NCBI GenBank assembly: GCA_002305575.1
Contig: DBPP01000015.1
Span: forward strand, 99,702 to 163,701
Direction: 5' to 3'
Length of the DNA: 64,000 nucleotides
From: Ruminococcaceae bacterium UBA1417
GTDB lineage: Bacteria > Bacillota > Clostridia > Oscillospirales > Acutalibacteraceae
The notes under the pieces are model-generated. The model was not told where the DNA came from. It was given only the letters and a program-made list of their open reading frames with translations, and ran no database searches. A program made the translations under genes and the position numbers. Of this stretch, positions 16,060 through 24,310 are shown piece by piece (within the stretch, counting starts at the first letter, position 1; each line of letters opens with the position of its first letter).

Positions 16060-16500
16060 TCAGGTATCGATCCTTGTGATGGCGCACAAGGCCTTGTTCC
16101 GATAGACAAGATCGTCTCTGGCGATAAACCCGAGCCTTTCCCAGAACGCATTGCCGGCCTGATTGCGTTCAAACACAACCAGGCCCACCTTGTGAATCCC
16201 GATATGCTCCAGCTTATGGAGCGCCTGCTCCACAAGCGACTTGCCGATGCCCCGTCGGCGGTAATCGGGATGGACGGCCAAGTGGTATATATACCCCCGC
16301 CGTCCGTCGGACCCGACGAGGATTGCGCCGACGATTTTTCCCTCAACGGTTGCAACCAAGCAGGTCTGCGGGTTGTGCCGCAAGAAGCCTGCGATGCCGC
16401 ACGGCGAATCATCGAGATCATTCAGCCCCATGCCTGAGCAAGCTGTCCACAGCGCATAGACGTCGGTGTAATCGTTTTCCAACATGTTGCGGATTTCCAT
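16060..16500 (-). CDS. GNAT family N-acetyltransferase
   Basis: 146 aa. The acetyl-CoA-binding motif A is clear: IYHLAVHPDYRRRGIGKSLV (R-R-x-G-I-G), followed by the beta5/alpha4 region VGLVVFERNQAGNAFWERLGF. It transfers acetyl from acetyl-CoA to an unknown amine. The start at 16500 is set by AAAGGAG on the minus strand; the longer frame upstream has no SD. Single gene, ending at the bidirectional hairpin. Confidence 0.88.
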   Translation of the reverse strand: MEIRNMLENDYTDVYALWTACSGMGLNDLDDSPCGIAGFLRHNPQTCLVATVEGKIVGAILVGSDGRRGYIYHLAVHPDYRRRGIGKSLVEQALHKLEHIGIHKVGLVVFERNQAGNAFWERLGFIARDDLVYRNKALCAITRIDT

Positions 16501-16563
16501 TTCGTAAATCTCCTTTCTATTCGGTGTAAACAATAATTTATCCCTGTAAAGCATCAAGTTACG

Positions 16564-16591
16564 AATAATCTTTACGAAAAAACAGATTATT
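16564..16591. repeat. Inverted repeat upstream of the 16593 promoter
   Basis: AATAATCT (16564-16571) and AGATTATT (16584-16591), directly before the -35 box at 16593. It may be an operator for the divergent GNAT and YhhN transcripts. No bound factor can be named. Confidence 0.4.
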
Positions 16592-16592
16592 G

Positions 16593-16621
16593 TTGCAAAC
16601 TTTAATGAAATATGCTAACAT
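16593..16621 (+). promoter_or_regulatory. Promoter of a leader RNA upstream of the YhhN gene
   Basis: TTGCAA (16593-16598), 17-bp spacer, TAACAT (16616-16621); TSS about 16628. Confidence 0.6.
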
Positions 16622-16678
16622 TAAATCGAAGGCTGGAATGTCGCTTGGCATACGGCAATCCTACAATCGATTATGACA

Positions 16679-16731
16679 AAACCCGCTGGTACCGGACCCT
16701 TCCTGATTTGGTTGCCGGCGGGTTTCTTTTT
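16679..16731 (+). terminator. Terminator/attenuator in the YhhN leader
   Basis: AAACCCGCTGG (16679-16689) pairs with CCGGCGGGTTT (16715-16725), then CTTTTT. It lies 50-100 nt after the promoter and before the gene at 16778, so the short transcript is either an attenuated leader or a small RNA of about 104 nt. Confidence 0.6.
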
Positions 16732-16777
16732 GCAGAATACATGTTGTTTCACCGAATCGCAGAAAGGTGGGAGGCGG

Positions 16778-17443
16778 ATGAAGGCTTTTACGACCATTTG
16801 GGTGGCGGTTTCGCTTTTGGTGATGACCGCATTTTTTGTTATTTACGCGCAGACCCGCCCGCTGGGCGTTACGCTCTGGCGCTCGGTTGCAAAATGCGGC
16901 GCGACGTTCATGGCGGTTGCGACAGCGGCGTTCGGCGTTGTACTGCATGACCGCGGCCCGCGCGGGTGGCTGCTTGTGCTGGCGCTCGCGCTGTGCTGCG
17001 CGGCGGATTTTGCACTTGAACGCAGTTTTGCCGCGGGCGTGACCGGCTTCGCGTTGGCGCATGCCGTGTTTATCGCATACATGCTCTGTACGACGCGGCC
17101 GGTGTGGGGCAGCCTTCCGATCGGGATCCTTCTGTTTGCGGTGTGCGGCCTTCTGTTTTGGCGGGAGTTGCATGCGCTCGGCGGCAAAGGCGCGGCCATG
17201 CTGCTGTATCCGGCTGTGCTGGCCGCCATGGCGGCGCTCGCCGTCGCGCTGCCCTTCACGGTGGGGCCGCGATATTGGTTCTTTGCGATCGGCGCGGTGG
17301 CGTTTGTCGTGTCGGACGTGTTTGTCGCGAAAGACGTGCTCGTCGGTGCGCCGGACGTGGAACGCAACGGCGCGCTGCTGCTGTATTACGCGGCCGTTTA
17401 CGTGATGGCCTGTACGGAGCTTTTTGCGTTCAACAGCGCGTGA
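16778..17443 (+). CDS. YhhN/TMEM86 family membrane protein (lysoplasmalogenase-like)
   Basis: 221 aa with about eight hydrophobic helices. The pattern CCAADFALERSFAAGVTGFALAHAVFIAYM, with D and H/E in helices and the later VSDVFVAKDVLVG, is typical of the YhhN family. Characterised members hydrolyse the vinyl-ether bond of lysoplasmalogen. Plasmalogens occur in strict anaerobes, so that role is plausible here but inferred. The ATG at 16778 follows AAAGGTGGGAGG. It overlaps the end of the convergent SDR gene by 14 nt. Expression is likely controlled by the leader terminator at 16679-16731. Confidence 0.82.
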   Translation: MKAFTTIWVAVSLLVMTAFFVIYAQTRPLGVTLWRSVAKCGATFMAVATAAFGVVLHDRGPRGWLLVLALALCCAADFALERSFAAGVTGFALAHAVFIAYMLCTTRPVWGSLPIGILLFAVCGLLFWRELHALGGKGAAMLLYPAVLAAMAALAVALPFTVGPRYWFFAIGAVAFVVSDVFVAKDVLVGAPDVERNGALLLYYAAVYVMACTELFAFNSA

Positions 17444-18191
17444 TCTTCATGAGGAGCGCCTTGGGCAGCACGTGGGCAAGGACACGGTAAAGCTTGTAAA
17501 ACGCGCCCATTGTATAAACGCTGCGCCCGCGCAGGCCGGCCTCGAGTGCGAGGCGTGCCATTCTGGTCGGGTTCTGATGCGGCAGCATATCGAAGGTGCG
17601 GCTTTTGCCCGCGTCGCAGCCGGCGACGGGCAGGAATTCCGTGTCCATCGGGCCGGGACAGACGGCCAGCACGTTGATCCTGCGGGGGCGCAGCTCCTCG
17701 CGCAGCGCGCGGGAGAAACTCTGCACATAAGCTTTTGTGGAGCAGTAAACGGTCATGCGCGGCGTCGGCGCGAACGACGCGATGGAGGAGACGTTCACGA
17801 TCAGGCTGCCAGCCGGCATATGCGGCAGGCAAAGCCGCGTCACGGCCGTCAACGCACGGCAGTTCAGATCCACCATGCCGGTCTGGTCGTCCGGATCGCT
17901 CTCGGCAAAATCACACAGACGCCCGAAGCCCGCGTTGTTGATGAGCAACGACACCGCGGGCTTTTCCGCGTCCAGAAGAGCCTGCAGGTTCTGAAGCGCA
18001 GCCGGGTCGGTGAGGTCGAGCGGCACAGCGCGCAGTGTTTTTCCCGGAAAGTGCGGTGCGAGCGCTTCCAGACGCGCCTTGCGCCGTGCGATCAGCCAGA
18101 AGCTTTCAATGTCCGGACACAGCTCCACGGCGGCGCGCAGGAACTCCACGCCAAGGCCGGAGGATGCGCCGGTAATAACGGCAATTTTCAT
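17430..18191 (-). CDS. Short-chain dehydrogenase/reductase
   Basis: 253 aa classical SDR: TGASSGLG cofactor loop at residues 8-15, NNAGF (NNAG motif) near 92, catalytic Ser in NVSSIASF, YCSTK (Y-x3-K) and PGPMDTEF. NAD(P)H-dependent; substrate unknown. GAGGAGTC lies 8 nt before the ATG on the minus strand. Single gene with its own promoter; its 3' end overlaps the YhhN gene. Confidence 0.92.
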   Translation of the reverse strand: MKIAVITGASSGLGVEFLRAAVELCPDIESFWLIARRKARLEALAPHFPGKTLRAVPLDLTDPAALQNLQALLDAEKPAVSLLINNAGFGRLCDFAESDPDDQTGMVDLNCRALTAVTRLCLPHMPAGSLIVNVSSIASFAPTPRMTVYCSTKAYVQSFSRALREELRPRRINVLAVCPGPMDTEFLPVAGCDAGKSRTFDMLPHQNPTRMARLALEAGLRGRSVYTMGAFYKLYRVLAHVLPKALLMKITRC

Positions 18192-18270
18192 CGTTCAAGA
18201 CTCCTCGTCGGATTGAATTTGCAGGCGGGCCTGTGGGAAATCCACCGGTCCTCAGCTTTTTTGCGCTTTC

Positions 18271-18299
18271 ATTGTACCGCCGCCGGCATCGGGTGTCAA
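18271..18299 (-). promoter_or_regulatory. Promoter of the SDR gene
   Basis: On the minus strand: TTGACA (18299-18294), 17-bp spacer, TACAAT (18276-18271). Confidence 0.82.
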
Positions 18300-18368
18300 A
18301 TTTCTTTTTGACCAGTTTGTAAATAAAAGAAAAAAATCAGAAAAACGCTACAACTTTTTGTAGAAGTG

Positions 18369-18377
18369 TGGTACAAT
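18369..18377 (+). promoter_or_regulatory. Extended -10 element before the YcxB-like gene
   Basis: TGGTACAAT, an extended -10; no good -35 is seen. Confidence 0.4.
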
Positions 18378-18437
18378 GGCGGTAACACTTTTGAATTCGC
18401 GCCGGTGTTTCCCGGTGCGGAGAAAGGATCGGCAAAC

Positions 18438-19781
18438 ATGAATACCAGAAAAAGAACATGGGGACGTTTTACCGCGGTTCTGCTCGCCGTTTTCGTGCTG
18501 GCGGCCGCGTTTTGTCTGCCCGCCGCGGCTGCGGAAACAACGTACACGCTGCCGGATACCGGCATGACGATCACACTGCCGGAGGGCGCCCAGCTGCTCA
18601 CCGCGACCACGCCGTCAGACGATCCGGTGTGGGCCACCGCGAAGGTACTCGACGTCAATGAGAAGATTCTCGAATTGAGCGAGGATGGGATCCTCGCGGA
18701 AATCTATGCGTTTGACGGTGCATGCGTCATTGCGGTATCTGCCAAAACTTCGGATTATTCGCAGGCGATCTACAATCTGAACGATGTGAGCCAGGAGACC
18801 AAGGACGATTTCATCGAGCGCATGCAGCCGTCTTCGATGGACGGGCGCACCGGCGGCACGGTGACATGGTACGAGCATGAGGCAATTCCGTTCTTCTGCA
18901 TCGATATCCATTCGGAGGCCGTGGAAGAGGGAAACGTTGTTTACGAACGGCTGTACGGCACGATTTTTGATGGTATGCTCGTGTCGTTCGATCTCTACAA
19001 CGGTTCGCAGGAGATTCCGGAGGAGTACGACGCGCTGATGCGGCAGATCGTGGATTCGGCGACGTTTTCGGAATTTAAGGAAGCCCCGAAGATGAGCATC
19101 TCAGGAGATCAGATCTGGATGTTGCTGATCGCGGTGGTGCTGATCCTGGTGATCATCGCATTCTTTGTGTACCGCTCGGTGGTGCGCCGGCGCGAGAAGA
19201 AGGAAAAGCGCGTTCTGGCGGACCGTATCGCGTCTTACCGGCAAGCCAAGGCGGGCCACGAGGACGAGGGCGACGGCGCCCTGCGCTTTGTCAACGAAAC
19301 GGAACACAGCGACAACGCCATCAAGGTATTCGCGAATTTCCACGCATACCGGCGCAGCCTCTGGTTGCCGTTGTTCACGATCATCATCGGGGTTGTGGCC
19401 TTCGTGGTGGTGTGGCAGTCCGGCTCAAGCGACAACTGGTGGATGCTTTTGCTGCTCGGCGCGTGCATCGTGTACTGCGGCTACAAGATCGGCACCGCGA
19501 GTACGACGACGACAAAAGCCATGATGCGTTCGTACAGCAAGCTCCGCAGCCGCAAGGCGGCCTACTATTTCTACGAGGGCGATTTCCGCATCACGGGGCT
19601 ACAGGCTTCCAACCTGCACCCGTATTTCCAGATCACCCGCATGTATGAGACGAAGGACTACTTCTACATGTATTTCGGAGAGGAAAATACGTACTTCATC
19701 GCGAAGGATGGCTTCCGCGAGGGCGATGCCGAGAGCTTCCGAACCTTCATGCGCGAAAAGATCGGCAAGCGTCTGAAGTGA
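18438..19781 (+). CDS. Secreted-start membrane protein with C-terminal YcxB-like domain
   Basis: 447 aa. A signal peptide (RKRTWGRFTAVLLAVFVLAAAFCLPAAAAE) leads to an extracellular domain of ~190 residues. A membrane helix near 228-250 (IWMLLIAVVLILVIIAFFVY), a charged cytoplasmic linker (RRREKKEKR) and two more helices (~305-345) follow. A C-terminal YcxB-type region ends the protein (YYFYEGDFRITG..., MYETKDYFYMYFGEENTYFIAKDGF). The ATG at 18438 has AGAAAGGA upstream. Function unknown; the layout suggests a membrane protein joining an exported sensor-like domain to a cytosolic PH-like domain (inference). Confidence 0.75.
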   Translation: MNTRKRTWGRFTAVLLAVFVLAAAFCLPAAAAETTYTLPDTGMTITLPEGAQLLTATTPSDDPVWATAKVLDVNEKILELSEDGILAEIYAFDGACVIAVSAKTSDYSQAIYNLNDVSQETKDDFIERMQPSSMDGRTGGTVTWYEHEAIPFFCIDIHSEAVEEGNVVYERLYGTIFDGMLVSFDLYNGSQEIPEEYDALMRQIVDSATFSEFKEAPKMSISGDQIWMLLIAVVLILVIIAFFVYRSVVRRREKKEKRVLADRIASYRQAKAGHEDEGDGALRFVNETEHSDNAIKVFANFHAYRRSLWLPLFTIIIGVVAFVVVWQSGSSDNWWMLLLLGACIVYCGYKIGTASTTTTKAMMRSYSKLRSRKAAYYFYEGDFRITGLQASNLHPYFQITRMYETKDYFYMYFGEENTYFIAKDGFREGDAESFRTFMREKIGKRLK

Positions 19782-19841
19782 CCCATACAACAAAATAAAA
19801 GCAACTTGCAACAAATACGGAATGCCGGAACCGGCCCCGGA

Positions 19842-19850
19842 TGATACAAT
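19842..19850 (+). promoter_or_regulatory. Extended -10 element before the MTA/SAH nucleosidase gene
   Basis: TGATACAAT with a weak -35 region; start near 19857, 35 nt before the ATG. Confidence 0.4.
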
Positions 19851-19891
19851 CTGAGGAGAAGCCGGTTCCGAGAAGCAGAGAGGAAACCCAC

Positions 19892-20617
19892 ATGATCGGA
19901 ATCATTGGAGCTATGGAAATGGAAATCGCGGGACTTGTCGCCGCGCTGGAGGCGCCGGAAACGGCGGTGTACTGCGGGCAGCGTTTCACGAGCGGCACGC
20001 TCGGCGGCGCATCGGTTGTCGTCGCCAAATGCGGCGCGGGTAAAGTGAACGCCGCCATGTGTGCGGCGGCCATGCTGCTGCGCTATGCACCTTCGGTGGT
20101 CGTCAGCACGGGCGTTGCAGGCGGTATCGGCGACGGTGTGAAAATTGGCGATTTGGTCGTTGCAACGCACGCCGTGCAGTACGACTACGACACGACGGCG
20201 ATCGGCGAGCCGAAAGCGTTCGTCAATGTCGCGGGTACAGAGATGACGGAACTGCCTGTGAGCGAAGCTCACAGTGCGCTGCTGGCCCAGTATGCCGCGG
20301 ATATTTACAGCGGCGTCCACCGCGGCGTGATTGCCACCGGCGACCGTTTTGTGGCAGATCCCGCGTTCTGCGCGGCGCTCAGGGCGGAATTCGGTGCGAT
20401 CGCCTGTGAGATGGAGACGGGTGCAATCGCGCACGTCTGCGCGGCAAACGGCACGCCGTTCTGTGGCCTGCGCGCGATTTCCGACAACGCCAACGACGAC
20501 GGCAAGGTGGATTTTCTGACCTTTGCCTGGGACTCGGCAGAAAAATGTATCGCGCTTTTGCAGGCGTCCGCCGCGGCGCTGGACAGCGCGCCACAGAGAA
20601 CCGGAAAGGAAGTTTGA
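19892..20617 (+). CDS. mtnN: 5'-methylthioadenosine/S-adenosylhomocysteine nucleosidase
   Basis: 241 aa. MIGIIGAMEMEIAGL carries the N-terminal catalytic Glu. VVSTGVAGGIGDGVKIGDLVVA, the substrate-binding EMETGAIAH and RAISDNAND (catalytic Asp) are all present. It splits MTA and SAH to adenine plus the thio-ribose, recycling methylation by-products and feeding AI-2 production where LuxS exists. The ATG at 19892 follows AGAGGAAA. The GH27 gene starts 2 nt after its stop, so they are probably co-transcribed. Confidence 0.94.
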   Translation: MIGIIGAMEMEIAGLVAALEAPETAVYCGQRFTSGTLGGASVVVAKCGAGKVNAAMCAAAMLLRYAPSVVVSTGVAGGIGDGVKIGDLVVATHAVQYDYDTTAIGEPKAFVNVAGTEMTELPVSEAHSALLAQYAADIYSGVHRGVIATGDRFVADPAFCAALRAEFGAIACEMETGAIAHVCAANGTPFCGLRAISDNANDDGKVDFLTFAWDSAEKCIALLQASAAALDSAPQRTGKEV

Positions 20618-20619
20618 TT

Positions 20620-21777
20620 ATGCACAACCAATACCTCGCCATGACGCCCCCGATGGGCTGGAACTCCTGGAACACCTTCACGTGGAACATCAATGAAGCG
20701 CTTGTCTGCGGTGCGGCCGACGCGCTGTGCGCAAGCGGGCTGCGGGACAAGGGCTACGAGTACGTCGTAATCGACGATTGCTGGAGCCTCAAGCAGCGCG
20801 ACGAAAACGGACGCCTTGTGGCGGATCCGGAGAAATTCCCGAACGGCATGAAGGCTGTCGCCGATTATGTCCACGCGAAGGGCCTGAAATTCGGCATGTA
20901 TTCCTGCTGCGGCACGCACACCTGCGCAGGGTATCCCGGCAGTTTCGAGCACGAGTTTGAGGACGCGGAACAGTTTGCCGCCTGGGGCGTCGATTACCTC
21001 AAATACGACAACTGCTATAAGCCGCAGCATATCGACGGGGAAATCCTGTATAAGCGCATGTCGCTTGCGCTGCGCAATGTGGGCCGCGACATCGTGCTTT
21101 CCGCCTGCAATTGGGGCCACGAAAACGTGCACAGCTGGATCCAGGGCTCGGGCGCGCAGCTTTTCCGCTCCACCGGCGACATCCAGGACAACTGGCAGTC
21201 CGTGAAAAATCTGTTTCTTTCGCAGGTCGATAAGACCGCATATTCCGGCCCGTTCTGCCACAACGACATCGATATGCTGGTCGTCGGCATGCACGGCTCG
21301 AGCAACAACGAATTTATCGGTGCGCTCGGCGCCTGCACGGATATCGAATACCGCACGCATTTTGCACTTTGGGCGATCATGGGGTCGCCGTTGATGATCG
21401 GCTGCGACGTGCGCCATATGTCGGACAAAACGCTCGAGACGCTCGGCAATGAGGATCTGATCCGCATCAACCAGGACATCGAGTGCCGCGGACCGTACTG
21501 CATCCGCCAGTGGAATAACCCGGAAAGCGTGATGGCGCTGGTGAAGCCGCTTTCGGACGGCACGCTCGCGATCTGCTTTGTGAACCTCGGAGACGTCAAG
21601 AGTGAGATGTCGCTCCAGTTCTGGGATCTGGGTATCCCCTATGCGGCGAACCGTGGACTCGAGTTCTACAACTGCTACACCAAGGAGAACGAAGGCAAAT
21701 TCGCGGAGCGCTACGTTGCCGTCGTCGAGCCGCATGATTCGATGGTGTTCATCGCAAAGCCGGTGAAGCTCAAGTAA
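20620..21777 (+). CDS. Alpha-galactosidase, glycoside hydrolase family 27
   Basis: 385 aa. The start PPMGWNSWNTF and VIDDCW are GH27 hallmarks. YLKYDNC has the nucleophile Asp near residue 130, and HNDIDMLVVG the acid/base Asp near 218, with Ile where Pro is usual. The catalytic barrel (~280 aa) is followed by a short beta domain. There is no signal peptide, so terminal alpha-galactose would be removed inside the cell. GGAAAGGAAG precedes the ATG at 20620. The next gene starts on its stop codon (TAATG). An alpha-N-acetylgalactosaminidase activity, also in GH27, cannot be excluded. Confidence 0.92.
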   Translation: MHNQYLAMTPPMGWNSWNTFTWNINEALVCGAADALCASGLRDKGYEYVVIDDCWSLKQRDENGRLVADPEKFPNGMKAVADYVHAKGLKFGMYSCCGTHTCAGYPGSFEHEFEDAEQFAAWGVDYLKYDNCYKPQHIDGEILYKRMSLALRNVGRDIVLSACNWGHENVHSWIQGSGAQLFRSTGDIQDNWQSVKNLFLSQVDKTAYSGPFCHNDIDMLVVGMHGSSNNEFIGALGACTDIEYRTHFALWAIMGSPLMIGCDVRHMSDKTLETLGNEDLIRINQDIECRGPYCIRQWNNPESVMALVKPLSDGTLAICFVNLGDVKSEMSLQFWDLGIPYAANRGLEFYNCYTKENEGKFAERYVAVVEPHDSMVFIAKPVKLK

Positions 21778-21980
21778 TGGCCAATTACAAAACGTGCCGT
21801 GCATGCGGCGCGCCGCTCGGCGGCGACGATATCGCGATTTACCGCAAGCTCGTCTACCGCGGGGCGGAAGATTTTCTCTGCATCGCGTGTCTCGCGGATT
21901 ATTTCCGCTGCCCGCGGGAGGAAATCGAGAAGCGCATCCGCTATTACCGGGAAAGCGGTACCTGCACGCTATTTCGCTGA
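21777..21980 (+). CDS. Small CxxC protein, putative zinc ribbon
   Basis: 67 aa, not recognised. It has two CxxC pairs (C7-x2-C10 and C35-x2-C38) plus C45, spaced like a treble-clef or ribbon zinc site, followed by a charged helix (REEIEKRIRYYRES). The ATG overlaps the stop of the GH27 gene by one base (TAATG), a sign of translational coupling. A partner or regulator role is only a guess. Confidence 0.7.
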   Translation: MANYKTCRACGAPLGGDDIAIYRKLVYRGAEDFLCIACLADYFRCPREEIEKRIRYYRESGTCTLFR

Positions 21981-22049
21981 ACAGGGCGGGTGGGGCCAAA
22001 GGCTTTCACCCGCTTCGTTTTGGATTTGGGAAGGGGAAAGGAAATCGAC

Positions 22050-22634
22050 ATGAAAATTTACGACCTTGCAAAAGAGCTGTTTTCCGCCGCGGTATTCCCG
22101 GGCGATCCGGCGCCGGCGAAGACGCCGTTCTGCACGATTTCGGAAACGTGCCCGTGTAATCTCACGGTTTTGACGCTTGGCAGCCACAACGGCACGCATA
22201 TGGATGCGCCAAAGCATTTTGTGGCGGGTGCGAAGGATGTGACGCAGATCCCGCTCGAAAAATGCGTCGGCCCATGTGCGGTGGCTTCGCACAGCGGCCC
22301 GGTGACGGTGGCGGACGCGCGCCGGTTTTTGCAGGGCGGTGTACAGCGTCTGCTGCTGCGCGGGGAAATCGAGATCACGGTTGAGGCGGCGCAAGCCTTT
22401 GCCGAAGGCGGCCTGTGGTTCCTCGGCGTGGAGGGGATGACAGTCGGCAGCCCGAAGACAGGCGCCGATGTCCACCGGGCGCTGCTTTCGGCCGAAATTG
22501 TGATTCTCGAATCCGCCGTGCTCGACGGTGTGCCGGACGGACAGTACTTTCTGTCCTGCGCGCCGCTCAACATGCAGGGACTCGACGGTTCGCCTTGCCG
22601 CCCGCTGCTGATCGATTTTGTTGAGAAAGGATAA
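22050..22634 (+). CDS. Cyclase family protein (kynurenine formamidase-like metal hydrolase)
   Basis: 194 aa. The family motif SHNGTHMDAPKHF (H-x-G-T-H-x-D-x-P-x-H) gives the metal ligands, and later GVEGMTVGSPKT and LSCAPLNMQGLDGSPCRP fit the cyclase/KynB fold. Tryptophan catabolism genes are not nearby, so the substrate is open. GGGGAAAGG precedes the ATG at 22050. It is followed after 6 nt by the YhfC gene. Confidence 0.88.
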   Translation: MKIYDLAKELFSAAVFPGDPAPAKTPFCTISETCPCNLTVLTLGSHNGTHMDAPKHFVAGAKDVTQIPLEKCVGPCAVASHSGPVTVADARRFLQGGVQRLLLRGEIEITVEAAQAFAEGGLWFLGVEGMTVGSPKTGADVHRALLSAEIVILESAVLDGVPDGQYFLSCAPLNMQGLDGSPCRPLLIDFVEKG

Positions 22635-22640
22635 ATCTAC

Positions 22641-23492
22641 ATGACCGATATCATTTCCATTTCCAACACCGTGTTCCTCATGCTCGGCCTGGAGTTGCTG
22701 TTTTCCATTGCACTGCCGGTTGTGGCGGTTATCCTCTGGAAAAAGAAGACGGATGCGAGCCTCAGCCCGCTGCTGATGGGCGCGGCCGCGTTCTTCGTCT
22801 TTGCCATGGTGATTGAGCAGATCATCCATTTCCTTGTGCTCGGCTTGAACGGTTCTGTATCGGCCTTTATCCTCAGCCGGCCTTGGCTCTATGCGGTTTA
22901 CGGCGGATTTATGGCCGGCTTTATCGAGGAAAGCGCGCGATTCCTCGTCTTCAAAACGATGATGCGCCAGCATATCGGCCGCGAAAACGCTGTGACTTAC
23001 GGGCTCGGCCACGGCGGTATCGAGTGCATCTGTATTCTCGGCATGTCGATGGTTTCAAATCTTCTGCTCGCGCTGATGTTCAACACGATGGGCGCGGAAG
23101 CGTTTATCGCGCAGTATTCGCCCGGACAGACCGAAGCCGTGACGGCAGCCATTGCGGCCATCAATGCGGTCGATCCGTTTTCGGCGCTGCTCGCCTGCTT
23201 TGAACGCGCGTGCGCGATGGCGCTGCAGGTGGAGCTCTCCGTGCTTGTGTTTGCGGCGGTGCGCCTGAATAAAGTCTGGCTGTACCCGGTGAGCATCCTT
23301 CTGCATATGCTGATCGATTTCTTCGCGGCGTTCTACCAGACCGGCGCGATTACGCAGGTTTGGATCATCGAAGCGGGGCTGTTCGTCTATGTGGTTGCGC
23401 TGTTCTTCGTGGTGCGCCGCGTGTATCAGAAGTTGCCCGCAGAGGGGCCGACAAAAATGCTCGATCATTTCGGGCGTGTGGTTTCCGGATGA
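22641..23492 (+). CDS. YhfC family intramembrane metalloprotease-like protein
   Basis: 283 aa with seven or eight hydrophobic helices. FIEESARFLVFK, YGLGHGGIECICI and ILLHMLIDFFAAF place Glu-Glu, His-x2-Glu and His-x3-Asp inside helices, as in the YhfC group related to CPBP/Abi-type intramembrane proteases. The target is unknown. It starts 6 nt after the cyclase stop and is the last gene before the purine operon leader. Confidence 0.82.
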   Translation: MTDIISISNTVFLMLGLELLFSIALPVVAVILWKKKTDASLSPLLMGAAAFFVFAMVIEQIIHFLVLGLNGSVSAFILSRPWLYAVYGGFMAGFIEESARFLVFKTMMRQHIGRENAVTYGLGHGGIECICILGMSMVSNLLLALMFNTMGAEAFIAQYSPGQTEAVTAAIAAINAVDPFSALLACFERACAMALQVELSVLVFAAVRLNKVWLYPVSILLHMLIDFFAAFYQTGAITQVWIIEAGLFVYVVALFFVVRRVYQKLPAEGPTKMLDHFGRVVSG

Positions 23493-23568
23493 AACTTGCC
23501 GCTTGCGACAAACGGAGCCGCAGCGTGCGCCGGAATTTTATAATTTCTAATAAAAACCGCAAAACCTA

Positions 23569-23597
23569 TTGAAAAACACCGCAAAATCACGTAAAAT
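23569..23597 (+). promoter_or_regulatory. Promoter of the purine operon
   Basis: TTGAAA (23569-23574), 17-bp spacer, TAAAAT (23592-23597); TSS about 23604, giving a 180-nt leader before purE. Confidence 0.8.
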
Positions 23598-23641
23598 AGG
23601 CTTGTACGCGATCAGTGGAGCAAAAAACTCGGAGGTGCGGG

Positions 23642-23701
23642 ATGGTTTGTCTGGTGTGCAAGTTTTTCGTATCCGCCGCGGGGTTTTGCGACCAATTTTA
23701 A
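23642..23701 (+). CDS. Putative 19-residue leader peptide in the purE leader
   Basis: The ATG at 23642 has a perfect GGAGG (23631-23635) 6 nt upstream and encodes MVCLVCKFFVSAAGFCDQF. It stops at TAA 23699-23701, 6 nt before the terminator stem. Such placement is typical of translated attenuator leaders. The peptide is rich in Cys and Phe, with no obvious link to purines. No known purine riboswitch sequence was recognised. Translation is inferred from the SD only. Confidence 0.45.
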   Translation: MVCLVCKFFVSAAGFCDQF

Positions 23702-23707
23702 AACATA

Positions 23708-23739
23708 AGGCTGTGTATTTCGCACAGCCTCTTTCTTTT
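23708..23739 (+). terminator. Leader terminator (attenuator) before purE
   Basis: AGGCTGTG (23708-23715) pairs with CACAGCCT (23723-23730), followed by CTTTCTTTT. It lies between the operon promoter and purE. Confidence 0.8.
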
Positions 23740-23784
23740 GCACGCAGCGGGACTGCGATTTTTTGGAAGGATTGGTGAACAGGT

Positions 23785-24285
23785 ATGAGCAAGAAAGTAG
23801 CCGTAATCATGGGCAGTGACAGTGATTTCCCGACCGTAGCGCCGGCGATTAAGCGCCTTAAAGGCTTTGGCATTCCGGTGGAGGTTCGCGTGATGAGTGC
23901 ACACCGCACGCCGGACGCTGCAGCGGCGTTTTCGAAGAACGCAAAGGCCGAAGGTTTCGGCGTGATCATCGCGGCAGCCGGCAAAGCGGCGCATCTTGGC
24001 GGCGTGCTGGCGGCGCACACAACGCTGCCGGTCATCGGTATCCCGGTGAAGTCCTCGACGCTGGACGGCCTCGACGCGCTGCTTGCCACGGTGCAGATGC
24101 CTTCTGGTATTCCGGTGGCCACCGTTGCCATCGACGGCGCGGACAATGCGGCGATTCTCGCGGCGCAGATGCTCGCGCTTTCCGACGAAGCCATTGCCGC
24201 GCAGCTCGAACAGATGAAAGTCGACATGGAAAAGGGCGTGGAGAAAAAGAACGCAGCGCTGCAGGCGAAGGTTGCGGAGCTGTAA
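23785..24285 (+). CDS. purE: N5-carboxyaminoimidazole ribonucleotide mutase
   Basis: 166 aa. MGSDSDFPT at residues 10-18 binds phosphate, SAHRTPD carries the catalytic His near 45, and AGKAAHLGGVLAAHTTLPVIGIPV is the family core. In de novo purine synthesis it converts N5-CAIR to CAIR (class I) or carboxylates AIR directly (class II). No purK is seen in the window. First structural gene of the operon, directly after the leader terminator. Confidence 0.95.
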   Translation: MSKKVAVIMGSDSDFPTVAPAIKRLKGFGIPVEVRVMSAHRTPDAAAAFSKNAKAEGFGVIIAAAGKAAHLGGVLAAHTTLPVIGIPVKSSTLDGLDALLATVQMPSGIPVATVAIDGADNAAILAAQMLALSDEAIAAQLEQMKVDMEKGVEKKNAALQAKVAEL

Positions 24286-24310
24286 GGGATTTGACCAGAA
24301 AGGCTTTCAT

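Noticed and set aside
23600..23784. Purine, PRPP or ZTP riboswitch before purE
   Set aside because: I could not find the conserved core sequences of these classes. The leader is reported only as ORF plus terminator; a covariance search would decide.
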